Positions 30,901 to 39,515 of a stretch of DNA of 64,000 nt are shown here, in pieces. This DNA is from Nocardiopsis eucommiae (GTDB lineage: Bacteria; Actinomycetota; Actinomycetes; Streptosporangiales; Streptosporangiaceae), in the NCBI GenBank assembly GCA_018388625.1, contig CP074402.1, forward strand, positions 4,774,001 to 4,838,000, in the 5' to 3' direction. The notes under the pieces are model-generated. The model did no database searches and was not told where the DNA came from. It saw only the letters and a list, made by a program, of their open reading frames with translations. Each line of letters opens with the position of its first letter. Position 1 is the stretch's first letter. Made by a program: the position numbers and the translations under genes.

Positions 30901-31881
30901 ATGTGTCCTCGCCGCCTCTGGCACGTCCTCCTCTCGCTCTCCCTCCTGATTCTGCCCGTCCTCTCCCACCGGGCCACGCCCTCCTGGCGCTGGCCGGTGG
31001 ACCCTCCCGCCGAGGTCCTGCGCGGCTTCGACCCGCCCGAACAGCCCTGGCTTCCCGGGCACCGGGGCGTGGACCTGGCCGCCGAACCGGGGCAGCCGAT
31101 CCACCCGGCGGGCCCTGGTGTGGTGCACTACGCCGGCCGGATCGCGGGGGTGGGAGTGGTGAGCGTCTCCCACGGGGACCTGCGCACCACCTACCTCCCT
31201 GTGGACGCCACCGTCGCCCGGGGCGACCCGGTGGGCGACGGTCCCCTGGGCACGCTGTCCGCCGAGCCCCGGCACTGTCCGGACCGTCCCTGCCTCCACT
31301 GGGGTCTGCTCCGCGCCTCCGACTACCTGGACCCCCTCGGCCTCCTGGGCCGAGGCGGGATCCGCCTGCTGCCCCTCCACCGGGCGGCGGGGGTCGAACT
31401 GGGTGCGGGCCAGCGGCCGGGCCACTGCCCCGGCCAGGCCCCCGGGAGCCCGCAGGTCCCCTGTCCCGATCACCGGGGCCACACCGAAGCGGCCGTCAGG
31501 CACGGACCCGTCACCCCGACCGGGAAGCCCCGAGCAGGAACCATGCGCAGGGGCCTCCGCTCTCAGCCGCCGCGACCAGACCACCGAGGCCACGCACCGA
31601 AGCGGACCACCTGGCAGGGAACGCCCCAGATCGGGGCCCAGCGCAGGAACCATGGCGGACGGAGGGGACTCACTGTCGCGGACCGACCACCGGGGCCGCG
31701 CACCGGTGCGGCCAGCACCTGGCGGGACCCGTCACCCCAGTCGGGGAAACCCCGAGCAGGAACCATGGCGGACGGAGTGGCTTCCCTGCGTACGGAAGTC
31801 GCAGCGGTGCCAGGTGGAGGCGCGCCCCGCCCCCGGTTCGGTGCCGTGCGCGCTCAGGCGCGGGGGTGGGCCTGTTGGTAG
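30901..31881 (+). CDS. secreted M23 (LytM-like) peptidase-family protein, 3' end uncertain
   Basis: A signal peptide (RRLWHVLLSLSLLILPVLS, about residues 4-22) precedes a compact LytM fold: GHRGVDLAAEPGQPIHP supplies the His and Asp zinc ligands and CLHWGLL the last His. The first His of the usual HxH is Cys, as I recall for relatives at this locus, so catalysis is doubtful. The fold ends about base 31370. The frame stays open through a DNA repeat array to 31881 and would overlap the convergent xerC by 28 bases. All three plus-strand frames are open there, so the true stop is unclear. The gene sits next to rpsB as in other actinobacteria. Confidence 0.7.
   Translation: MCPRRLWHVLLSLSLLILPVLSHRATPSWRWPVDPPAEVLRGFDPPEQPWLPGHRGVDLAAEPGQPIHPAGPGVVHYAGRIAGVGVVSVSHGDLRTTYLPVDATVARGDPVGDGPLGTLSAEPRHCPDRPCLHWGLLRASDYLDPLGLLGRGGIRLLPLHRAAGVELGAGQRPGHCPGQAPGSPQVPCPDHRGHTEAAVRHGPVTPTGKPRAGTMRRGLRSQPPRPDHRGHAPKRTTWQGTPQIGAQRRNHGGRRGLTVADRPPGPRTGAASTWRDPSPQSGKPRAGTMADGVASLRTEVAAVPGGGAPRPRFGAVRAQARGWACW
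31465..31790. repeat. three imperfect tandem repeats of about 106-113 bp
   Basis: Three units share anchors CACCG (31471, 31582, 31688) and GCAGGAACCATG (31534, 31643, 31756). Each also has a small hairpin such as CCCCAGATCGGGG or CCCCGACCGGG. The repeats fall in different frames of the overlapping M23 ORF, so similarity is conserved at DNA rather than protein level. They lie between the M23 domain and the 3' end of xerC. Function unknown. Confidence 0.75.
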
Positions 31882-32734
31882 GCGGTGCGCAGGCGCTCCA
31901 CGGAGACGTGGGTGTAGATCTGCGTGCTGCGCGGGCTGGAGTGGCCGAGGAACTCCTGGACGCTGCGCAGGTCGGCTCCGCCGTTGAGGAGGTGGGTGGC
32001 GGCGGTGTGGCGCAGCCCGTGCGGGGCGGAGTCCACCCCGGCGGCGCGCAGGTGGGCGTGGACGTCCTCACGGGCCTGGCGGACGCCCAGGCGGCCACCC
32101 CGGGCGCCCAGGAGGAGGGCTCCGGTGGGGGTCGGGGACACGAATTCGGGACGTCCCCGGGTGGTCCAGGCGTCCACGGCGTCCAGGGCCGGGGCTCCCA
32201 CCGGGACCGTGCGCTCCTTGTCGCCCTTGCCCAGCACCCGGACGGTGTTCCGGGCGCGGTCGAGGTCGGCCAGGTCCAGTGCGCAGAGTTCGGCCACCCG
32301 GATGCCGGTGGCGTAGAGCAGTTCCACCACCGCGTGGCGGCGCAGCTCGACCGGGGTGGTGGGAGCGAGGCCCTCCAGGGCGGAGGCCGCCTGCTCCTCG
32401 TCCAGGACGGTGGGCAGGGAGCGCTGTTGGCGGGGGTGGCCAGGCGGGGGCCGGGGTCGGTGGCCAGGACCCCCTCGCGGTGCAGGTAGCGGGTGAGGGC
32501 GCGGACCGCCGCCACCCGTCGGGCGATGGTGGACCGGCTGGCTCCGGCGGATCGGGCACGGGAGAGCCAGGCGCGGATCAGGGGGACGTCGAGGTCGGCC
32601 GGGCCGTGGCCGCACGCGTCGAGGTGCTCCAGAAGGGAGGTGAGGTCGGCCAGGTAGCCGCGCACGGTGTGCGGGGAGCGGCCCAGTTCGCCGGACAGGT
32701 GGGCGGCGAAGCCCTCCAGCGGGCCGGCGGTCAC
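31854..32734 (-). CDS. xerC: tyrosine recombinase XerC
   Basis: The merged protein is 293 residues and with XerD resolves chromosome dimers at dif. The N-terminal SAM-like domain (LGRSPHTVRGYLADLTSLLEHL) is followed by the catalytic domain: Arg in TGIRVAELCALDLADL, Lys in GKGDKERTVPV, HGLRHTAATHLL, LGHSSPRSTQIYTHV with the nucleophile Tyr. One missing C at about 32435 breaks the frame; 294 codons after correction. GTG at 32734 overlaps the ridA stop by four bases. Its position near dprA and rpsB is the housekeeping one in actinobacteria, so it is not evidence of a mobile element. Confidence 0.93.
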
Positions 32735-33090
32735 GCGCGCTCCCGGGGCAGGCAGGCGACGGCGTCGATCTCCACGTGGAAGCGCGGGTCCACCAGACCG
32801 CTCACCTCGACCAGCGTGGCCGCGGGCCGGTGGTCTCCGGGCAGGGAGTCCAGGAGGGCGGAGCGGAACTCGTCGAGGTCGGTGATGTGGCGGAGGTAGT
32901 AGGTCAGCTTCACCACGTGGGTCAGGTCGGCCCCGTGCCGAGCCAGCACGGCCTCCATGTTGCGGAAGATCTGCCGGGTCTGTCCGCCCGCGTCGCCCGC
33001 GACGTCACCGTCGGGGGCCACCGGGACCTGACCGGAGACGAAGAGGAGCGGGCCGTCGGCCAACAGGGCGTCACTGTACGTTCTGGCCAT
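32731..33090 (-). CDS. RidA/YjgF family protein
   Basis: A 119-residue member of the RidA family, whose best-known members deaminate reactive enamine/imine intermediates from PLP enzymes. Seen are LLFVSGQVPVAPDGDVAG, QTRQIFRNMEAVLARHG and RFHVEIDAVACLP. The family arginine in the usual P-A-R position is not obvious, so a RidA-like subgroup without deaminase activity is possible. It is translationally coupled to xerC. It borders the RiPP cluster but probably belongs to the core block. Confidence 0.85.
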   Translation of the reverse strand: MARTYSDALLADGPLLFVSGQVPVAPDGDVAGDAGGQTRQIFRNMEAVLARHGADLTHVVKLTYYLRHITDLDEFRSALLDSLPGDHRPAATLVEVSGLVDPRFHVEIDAVACLPRERA

Positions 33091-33194
33091 GGTCGAACCC
33101 TACCCAGCGGCGGGCTCCGGCACCCCTCGGTGCGTCGTGCCCGGCGCCACGGGCCCGTGCCCGTGCCCGTGGGCCTCGGTCGGCGTACCGCCGC

Positions 33195-33236
33195 CGGGGA
33201 CACGGTGTCCGTCGCGGAGGCGGACCCGTGTCCCCG
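33195..33236 (-). terminator. hairpin after the SARP regulator gene
   Basis: CGGGGACACGG (33195-33205) pairs with CCGTGTCCCCG (33226-33236), about 70 bases past the regulator stop. Confidence 0.65.
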
Positions 33237-33306
33237 TGGCGGTGTCGTGTGGCTGGTCAGGTCTGCTCGCGGAGGTGATCCGGGACGACCCTCCGAGGGA
33301 ACCCTC

Positions 33307-34101
33307 CTACGCGGCGCTCGGTTCCCACTGTGTGTCCAGGTCGTCGGCGGTGATCCGCAGGAGCTGACCGTCGGCCCGCAGGATCGCCTCGTGGAGTCGC
33401 CGCAGGGGCATGGTGGGCTCCACACCGAGCTCGTGGGCGAGGCGGAGCCGGGTTCCCCGATAGATCCCCAGTGCCTCGGCCTGGCGGCCCGACCTGTAGA
33501 GCGCGAGCATCAACAGGGCGAGCAGTCTCTCCCGATACGGGTGCAGGGCGGCGAGCTCGGTGAGTTCGGGCACCAGACGGGCGTGGTGCCCACGGTCGAG
33601 GTCGATCTCGATCCTTTCCTGGTTGGTCAACAGCCTGAGTTCCTCCAGCCGCCGAATCTCGTTCGCCACCACACCACTGTTGGGAATATCCGAATACGGT
33701 CTTCCCCGCCACAGCCCCAGGGCGTGGCAGTACATTTCGGAGGCCTGCTGGAGCTCGCTCCGGCTCCGTGCCCTGCGCGCGAGGACGACCGTCGTCTCGA
33801 ACCTCTTCGCGTCGACCTCCGCACTACACAACTCCATGCGATATCCCGGGCCGTCCCGCACCAGACGGCCGCTGTCGTCCAGCACCTTCCGCAGCCGGTG
33901 GACGTACACCTGCAGGGTGCTGCGGGCCCCGTCCGGCGGCGCGCCCTCCCAGAGGGCCTCCGCCAGTTCGTCCAGCGAGAGCCGGTGCCCTCCCTGACTC
34001 AGCAGCACGGCCAACAGACGGCGCAACATGGGGGCCCTGAGCACAACCGGAACGCCGTCCCGATAAATGACCAGCGGACCCAGAATCCCGAACTCAATCA
34101 C
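33307..34101 (-). CDS. SARP-family transcriptional activator
   Basis: A 264-residue AfsR/DnrI/RedD-type regulator. Residues 1-95 form an OmpR-like winged helix (FGILGPLVIYRDG, LRRLLAVLLSQGGHRLSLDELAEALW, TLQVYVHRLRKVLD, GYRMEL). Residues 95-245 are the BTAD helical domain (ALGLWRGRPYSDI, HPYRERLLALLMLALYRSGRQAEAL, LGVEPTMPLRRLHEAIL). SARPs activate antibiotic clusters in actinomycetes, so it probably controls this RiPP cluster. It is transcribed divergently from the aminotransferase gene, with a candidate heptamer repeat between them. Intact. Confidence 0.93.
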   Translation of the reverse strand: MIEFGILGPLVIYRDGVPVVLRAPMLRRLLAVLLSQGGHRLSLDELAEALWEGAPPDGARSTLQVYVHRLRKVLDDSGRLVRDGPGYRMELCSAEVDAKRFETTVVLARRARSRSELQQASEMYCHALGLWRGRPYSDIPNSGVVANEIRRLEELRLLTNQERIEIDLDRGHHARLVPELTELAALHPYRERLLALLMLALYRSGRQAEALGIYRGTRLRLAHELGVEPTMPLRRLHEAILRADGQLLRITADDLDTQWEPSAA

Positions 34102-34211
34102 GTCGCCTCCTGTTCGGGAAGTGCTCTACCCAACTCCGTGCGTCTGGAACGGGCCAGCTTTATCACTACTTCACGTGGCAAATCATTGCCGACGGTTACC
34201 TTCAGCACGTG

Positions 34212-34233
34212 TTGAAAGTAGGTCGAAAGACCT
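34212..34233 (+). promoter_or_regulatory. candidate SARP-type heptamer direct repeat
   Basis: TTGAAAG (34212-34218) and TCGAAAG (34223-34229) are spaced 11 bp apart, the periodicity of SARP binding sites. An overlapping inverted repeat, AGGTC-GAAA-GACCT (34220-34233), is an alternative reading as a dyad operator. It lies in the divergent promoter between the regulator and the aminotransferase gene. The spacing to a -10 element was not convincing. Confidence 0.35.
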
Positions 34234-34321
34234 GTTCGGCGCAACCGGACAGTAATCGAGGTGTAAGCGACTTCCCCAAGCTGGGACCAGCGCCGACCGA
34301 AGCCTGCCAAGAAAGTGCCAG

Positions 34322-35662
34322 ATGAACTCTGACGGGCGATCCCCCGCGCCGACGGGAACCTCGGGAGCCTCGCCCCTGTGGCTGCCGATGACCTCGATGT
34401 CCATGTTCGAGCGGGGCGGGACGACCCTCGTGGAGGGCGACGGCGTCCGGGTACGGGACGAGGCCGGGAACAGTTACCTGTCCGCCACGTCCGGCCTGTG
34501 GAACGTGACCTGCGGTTGGAACCACCCCCGGATCGTCGACGCCGTCACCGAGCAGCTGCGCCGGTTCTCCTACGGAACGCTGTTCCGCTACGGCCACGAC
34601 GTCGCCCGCGACCTCGCCGCCCGACTGCTGGAGATCGCGCCCGGGCGCTTCGACCGCGTCTACTTCTCCTCCTCCGGCTCCTCCGCCAACGAGGCGGCCG
34701 TCAAGGTGCTGCGCCGGTACCGGAGCCTGGTCGGGCAGCCCGAGCGCCGCCTGGTGGTCTCCTTCGACGCCCACTCCTGGCACGGGACCGGGATCGGTGC
34801 CATGGCCCTGACCGGCGAGGAGCTCGACCAGGAGGAGTACGGGGTGGACCGCCGGTGGAACCGGCTGCTCCCCTACCCCGACCCCTTCGCCGCCGAACGC
34901 GGCCTGGGCCCCGACGAGCGGACCTGCCGCGAGGCCCTGGCCGAACTCGAACGCACCGAGGGCGACCAGGTGGCCGCCGTCATCGTCGAACCCGTCCTCT
35001 GCTCGGGCGGTGTGCTGATGCCGCCGAAGGGCTTCCTGGAGGAGGTCGCCGCCGCCACCGAGCGCATGGGGGCCCACCTGATCGTCGACGAGGTGGCCAC
35101 CGGGTTCGGACGCACCGGGAGGATGTTCGCGAGCGAGCACACCGGTGTCCGGCCCGACGTGGTGACCATGTCCAAGGGCATCAACAGCGGGTACCTCCCG
35201 CTGGCGGCCACGCTCTTCCCCGCCGAGGTGTTCGAGGCCTACGAGTCCTCGGGGACCTACCTGACGCACGGGGAGACCCAGTCCGGCAACCCCGCCGCCT
35301 GCGCCGCCGCCCTCGCCACCCTGGACGTCATGGAGGACGAGAACCTGGTGGAGCGCTCCGCCAAGGCCGGGGCCCGGCTGCGGCAGCACCTGGACGCGCT
35401 CCTCGAACTCGACATCGTCGGTGAGGTGCGCGGCGAGGGCCTGGCCCTGGCCGTCGAACTGGTCCGTGACCAGGAGAGCCGAGCGCCGCTCTCCCCCATG
35501 GACATGGCGATGATCAGCCACCTGTGCCAGCGCAACGGGCTCCTGGTGCACCTGAGCCGCCGTTGCCTGCTCCTGTTCCCCCCACTGGTCGTCACTGACG
35601 CCGAAGTGGACGAGATCGCGGCCCGGCTGACCGGCGCGTTGAAGGCGGTGAGGTCACGATGA
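34322..35662 (+). CDS. class III aminotransferase, daptide MpaD-like
   Basis: A 446-residue PLP enzyme of the omega-aminotransferase group. The phosphate-binding SSSGSSANE (117-124), the aromatic HSWHGTGIGA region, Asp256 in LIVDEVATGFGRTG and the Schiff-base Lys285 in TMSKGINSGYLP are all present, so it should be active. It is followed, with an ATGA overlap, by an iron-alcohol-dehydrogenase-like gene. As I recall, the same pair in daptide clusters (MpaD with MpaB) installs an amine at the peptide C-terminus. By analogy it would transaminate a C-terminal aldehyde or ketone on the precursor here; this is inference. A small-molecule role cannot be excluded. Confidence 0.85.
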   Translation: MNSDGRSPAPTGTSGASPLWLPMTSMSMFERGGTTLVEGDGVRVRDEAGNSYLSATSGLWNVTCGWNHPRIVDAVTEQLRRFSYGTLFRYGHDVARDLAARLLEIAPGRFDRVYFSSSGSSANEAAVKVLRRYRSLVGQPERRLVVSFDAHSWHGTGIGAMALTGEELDQEEYGVDRRWNRLLPYPDPFAAERGLGPDERTCREALAELERTEGDQVAAVIVEPVLCSGGVLMPPKGFLEEVAAATERMGAHLIVDEVATGFGRTGRMFASEHTGVRPDVVTMSKGINSGYLPLAATLFPAEVFEAYESSGTYLTHGETQSGNPAACAAALATLDVMEDENLVERSAKAGARLRQHLDALLELDIVGEVRGEGLALAVELVRDQESRAPLSPMDMAMISHLCQRNGLLVHLSRRCLLLFPPLVVTDAEVDEIAARLTGALKAVRSR

Positions 35663-36833
35663 CCGACACGGGTTCCACCATCAACCCCCACTGGTGGGTG
35701 CCCACCAGGGTCGACTTCGGCGCGGGCCGTCTGCGTGACGTGCCGCTGGAGATCGAGCGGACGGGCCGCCCGGTCGCGGTCGTGGTGGACGAGTACGCCG
35801 CGACCTCCGTACCCGGTGTGGCCGCGCTGCTGGAACGGCTCGCCCCCGAGGTGATCGTCCGCCGCGCCCCTCCACGCCCACCCGGCAGGAGGCCGTGGAG
35901 CTGGCCGACCGCCTGCGCGCGGAGGGTGTCCGCTCCGTCTGCGCGATCGGCGGCGGAACCGTGATGGACCTGGCCAAGGCGGCTGCCGCGGCGGTGGCCC
36001 TGCCCGGCCTGCTCACCGGGTGGAAGCCCGGCGGCGGGTTCGTCATGCCCGAGCCCGTCACGCGGGGCGGTCTGCCCGTGGTGGCGGTGCCCACCACGGC
36101 GGCGACCGGTAGCGAGGTCAACGCCAAGGCGAGCCTGGCCGACGGGACCGACCGCCGTTTCCTGGTCCACTGGTCCCTGTTCCCCAGGGTCGCGGTGATC
36201 GACCCGATGCTGCACACGTCGCTGCCGCCCGCCCTGACCGCCGAGGGCGCCCTGGAGACGGTCGCGCGGCTCCTGGTCCCCATGGTGTCGGACCCGCCCA
36301 CCACGGCCCTGCCCGACGAGGTCGCGATCGGCCAGATCAGGGCGGTGATCCCGGCCGCAGAACGGGCCCTCGCCGACGGTGACGACCTGGAGGCGCGCGG
36401 CACCGTCGCGCTGGCCGCCAGCGTCAGCACGTTCACGCTGCACCAGATCGGCCGCCACCTGCACTCGTTCTGGGTCTGGTACCCGACCAACACGCTCACC
36501 GCCCAGGGTCTGCGCAAGGGACCGGCCCTCGGCGTCCTGCTGACCCGGTGGGCGCGGATGGTGGTGGACGGCGACAAACTGGCCGGGCACGCGGACCGGC
36601 TGGCCGAGCTGGGCGGTCGGGCGCTGGGCCTGACGGGCACGTCGGTGACCCCGGTCGAGGTCGCGGACGCGCTGGGCGACCTCCTGCGCCGCTGGGGCTT
36701 CCCCACCGAGTTCGAGGAGCTGGGCCTGGACGTCACCGCCGAGGAGCTGACCGAGCAGACCTGGCGTGCCTGGTCCGAGCCGCTGCGGCCGAGGACCAGG
36801 GAGCAGGTGCGTTCCCTCTTCGAGGGCGTCTAG
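35659..36833 (+). CDS. iron-containing alcohol dehydrogenase-like protein, daptide MpaB-like
   Basis: The merged product is 391 residues. It has the dinucleotide-binding AIGGGTVMDLAKAAAAA, followed by VVAVPTTAATGSEVNAKASL and VAVIDPMLHTSLPP, typical of group III alcohol dehydrogenases. The metal-site region is atypical: the usual HxxEA helix reads AEGALETVARLL and the later His cluster reads LHQIGRHLHSFWVWYPTNTL. In daptides such an enzyme (MpaB) oxidatively decarboxylates the C-terminal Thr; here the substrate could be the C-terminal Ser of the precursor, which is inference. One missing C at about 35870 breaks the frame (392 codons when corrected). ATG at 35659 overlaps the upstream stop. 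Confidence 0.82.
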
Positions 36834-36955
36834 GCGGAGCATCCCCATCCGTCTCCCGCCGCCACCCTCAAGGGACGCCTCGGGCACGGAGTCCTGGCGT
36901 CACCACCAGGCTTCCTCTCGGCCACGGGACACCCACACGTGAGACGGACAGGTGA

Positions 36956-36995
36956 GGGCCGGGCCGTTCGGGAATCCTCCCGACCGGCCCGGCCC
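36956..36995. terminator. bidirectional hairpin terminator
   Basis: An 18-bp stem with one mismatch (36956-36973 with 36978-36995) and a four-base loop lies between the convergent dehydrogenase gene and the last gene of the leftward RiPP operon. Confidence 0.85.
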
Positions 36996-37060
36996 CACGT
37001 GCGCCCGGTCCCGACGGCATCCCCCACCACCGGGACCGGGCCGTATCGCGGCGCCGCCGC

Positions 37061-38419
37061 CTACAACGGCACCTCCAACGAGGCGCCCACGTGGGCGGCC
37101 ACGCCGATGGGCGCCACGCACATCGTGGAGGCGTCCGGCAGTCCCAGGTTGCTCTCGATCCCCGGGCCGTCGTAGGCGCAGAGCGGGAAGGTACCGAACC
37201 CGCGGTCGGCGGCGACGAGGGCCGCCGCCTGGAGGGAGACGCCGATCGCCACGGCGCCGACCCGGAAGGCGCCGGGACCGTGCTCACGCACCAGTTCCGA
37301 CAGCTCCAGGACCGGGACCACCACACCGGCGAGCGACAGGTTGAGCCGGTGCCCGGGAGCCCCGATCCGGGTGGCCACCGCCGGGTCCTTGGGCGGGACC
37401 AACCTGCCGTGCCCGCCCAACGGGGCCAGCACGGAGTCGACCGCCTCGGCCACGGGCGCCAGGTCCTCGGCGGAGGGCGGGGGCGCCACGAAGCCGCCGA
37501 CGGGGCTGCGTCGGCGCAGCATCGCCCGCTCCGGGTCGCGGGGCATGGTGATCTCGCCGAACTCCAGCTCCGGCCCGGGCTCGGACCGGCGGGCCGCGCA
37601 CAGGACGTCCTGCGGGTAGCGGTCCGGGACCGGCGGCACCCGGACGGGGGCGGGGTCGCTGGCGGGCGTGACCGTGCGGGTCGGCCCGACCGTGACGACC
37701 GCGAAGGCGATCTCGGTCTCGTCGCCCAGGTCCAGGATGTGCTCGATCTCGTCGTCGACGAAGGCCAGCCGGGGTGTGCACTCCCAGTCGAGGCTCCGCC
37801 CGGCGATCAGCAACTGCGCCAGCGTGTGGCCGGTGTCCAGCAGGTGCAGCCGGTGGGCGAACTTGCCGTACCGGCCGGTGGTGCGCTCCAACCGGGTCGT
37901 CAGCACGATGGTCAGGTCGGAGACCGCGCCGCCCAGGGCCCGGGCCAGCCGGGGCCGGGGGTCCTCGGTGGTGACCTGGGTCAGTCCGTGGTGGACCGGG
38001 TTGTAGCGGTGGGCGCCGACCGGCAGCCCGGACTCCCCGCCCGAGAGCAGCCACAGGTCCACCGGGTAGGCCGCGCCGCCGCTGGCGACGAGCCGGAGCA
38101 GGGTGGTCATCACGTGCTGCTCGTCGAACCCCCATCCGGGGGCGCCGGTGGGCAGGAAGGCCCTCGCCCCCGAGACGGTCAGGAACCGGTGCCGCGCGAG
38201 CCCGTTGCCGGTGGCCAGCATGCGGGAGATGCGGTCGACCGGCCCGTCGGGGCCACTTCCGGGGCGGGGCAGGGCGTGCTCGGCCACGCCGGGCCGTCCC
38301 GCCCGCGTCGGGTACAGCTGGTAGGCCCCCGACACCTGCGGCAGTTCGCGGTCGGCCAGGTACGCCAGGACGGTGTCCCGGTCGGCGTCGGTCGCTGTCG
38401 TGCGCTCGGCCGTGCTCAT
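37061..38419 (-). CDS. SagB-type azoline dehydrogenase 2
   Basis: A 452-residue FMN-dependent nitroreductase-fold enzyme of the TOMM dehydrogenase family. Two halves are visible: N-terminal PVDLWLLSGGESG, AHRYNPVHHGL, RYGKFAHRLHLLDTGHTLAQLLIAGRSL, and a second SagB-like half after residue 270 ending CAYDGPGIESNLGLPDASTMCVAPIGVAA. Such enzymes oxidise thiazolines to thiazoles. The Lys-Tyr pair reported in some TOMM dehydrogenases reads Arg-Tyr here. ATG at 38419 overlaps the pyridine-synthase stop. A second SagB is 4.5 kb upstream, so the two may divide the ten Cys sites or one may have another role. Intact. Confidence 0.85.
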   Translation of the reverse strand: MSTAERTTATDADRDTVLAYLADRELPQVSGAYQLYPTRAGRPGVAEHALPRPGSGPDGPVDRISRMLATGNGLARHRFLTVSGARAFLPTGAPGWGFDEQHVMTTLLRLVASGGAAYPVDLWLLSGGESGLPVGAHRYNPVHHGLTQVTTEDPRPRLARALGGAVSDLTIVLTTRLERTTGRYGKFAHRLHLLDTGHTLAQLLIAGRSLDWECTPRLAFVDDEIEHILDLGDETEIAFAVVTVGPTRTVTPASDPAPVRVPPVPDRYPQDVLCAARRSEPGPELEFGEITMPRDPERAMLRRRSPVGGFVAPPPSAEDLAPVAEAVDSVLAPLGGHGRLVPPKDPAVATRIGAPGHRLNLSLAGVVVPVLELSELVREHGPGAFRVGAVAIGVSLQAAALVAADRGFGTFPLCAYDGPGIESNLGLPDASTMCVAPIGVAAHVGASLEVPL

Positions 38420-39515
38420 GAGTGCCCTTCTACGAGTTCGGTCGCGCCCGAGGCCACCATCGCCACGGCGTCGACCCCACAGGCCTGCTCCACCGCGTCA
38501 GCGACGACGTGGCAGTACAGGAATCGGTCCACCGGGCGCACGCCGATCCGCGCCAGGTGCAGGTACAGGAGGTTCAGCGCCACCCGGTAGCGGAGGAACC
38601 AGGCCGCCCCGCGCAGGGTCCGTTCGAAGTCACCGGAGCCGCGAAGCGCCTGGTGGAAGGCGCTGTGGCGGGTCTGCTCCTCGGTCGCGTCGCCGCCCTC
38701 GGCGCCCCCGCCGTTGGCGACGGGACCGTCGAGGTCGAGGCGTCCGTCCGCGAGCAGCGGCCGGGCGTCGTCGGCGGCCCGCACGAGTTCGCGGCCCACG
38801 GCGGCGGTGAGGTCGTCCAGGTGCGCGGCGGCCCCCTCGGCGTGGGCCCGCACCCGCCGCACGAGGGGTTCCCGCAGCCGGGCGGAGCGTTCGTCGAAGA
38901 GCGCGCGGACGGCCCCGGGGTCGGGACTGCCCATGATGTGCGCCTCGGCGTGGGAACGGTAGGAGACGAACCCGCGTTCGAGGTAGCCGCCCACCTCCTG
39001 TGCCATGAGCAGCATGAGGTCCACGACGTGGGTGCTCAGGAGGGCCCCTCGCCCACGGCCATGGTGAGCGCGGCGTCGGCGGTGCGTTCGTGGAAGCCCT
39101 CGAACAGCGCCACGGCGTCGGGCGTGCCGAGCACGTGCAGCCGGGGGTCGTGCGGCTCCTCCTCGACGGTGTTGTCGGGCTGCTGCGGCTCCAGCGGCCC
39201 GTACTCCCGTTCGCGTGCGGCCAGCTGCCGGTAGGTCTCCCGGAGCGCCTCGGGGTCGAGCACCGTGGTGGACGGGTGGGCGGCCAGGGCGGCGCCCAGG
39301 TGGCGCTCCGCGGCGGGACGCACGATCCGTTCCCAGGCGGCGTCGTCGGCGTCCACGATGATCCGCAGGTGCGGTCCCCGGCGCCAGTGCCGGGCCCAGT
39401 GGGCGGACAGCCCCTCGGCGGCCAGCTCAGCGAGCAGGGGACGCACCCCGGCCCGCAGCAGGGGCGCGGGGTCGGGGTCGTGGTAGGCGACCCGGAGCCG
39501 TCGGGCGGCCGTCAC
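38416..39515 (-). CDS. thiopeptide pyridine synthase-like protein
   Basis: The merged protein is 366 residues, the usual size for enzymes such as TbtD, TclM and PbtD. These relatives of the lantibiotic-dehydratase elimination domain join two dehydroalanines in a formal [4+2] reaction, closing the macrocycle and releasing the leader. Seen are LRVAYHDPDPAPLLRAGVRPLL, HWARHWRRGPHLRIIVD, and a C-terminal helical part (LMLLMAQEVGGYLERGFVSYRSHAEAH, NLLYLHLARIGVRPVDRFLYCHVVADAVE). A TGA at 39036 divides the ORF, but one added G restores GEGALLSTHVVDLMLL. GTG at 39515 overlaps the previous stop. Family assignment is by position, size and motifs. Confidence 0.8.

Noticed and set aside
31465..31790. 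CRISPR array
   Set aside because: Units are about 110 bp, imperfect throughout, without short constant repeats and unique spacers; no cas genes.
31854..32734. XerC as the integrase of a mobile element carrying the RiPP cluster
   Set aside because: xerC sits beside rpsB and dprA in other actinobacteria as a housekeeping gene; no attachment-site repeats were found.
38416..39515. Pyridine-synthase-like gene as two separate genes or a pseudogene
   Set aside because: One added G at about 39045 joins them to a full-length family protein; the same error type occurs throughout the window.
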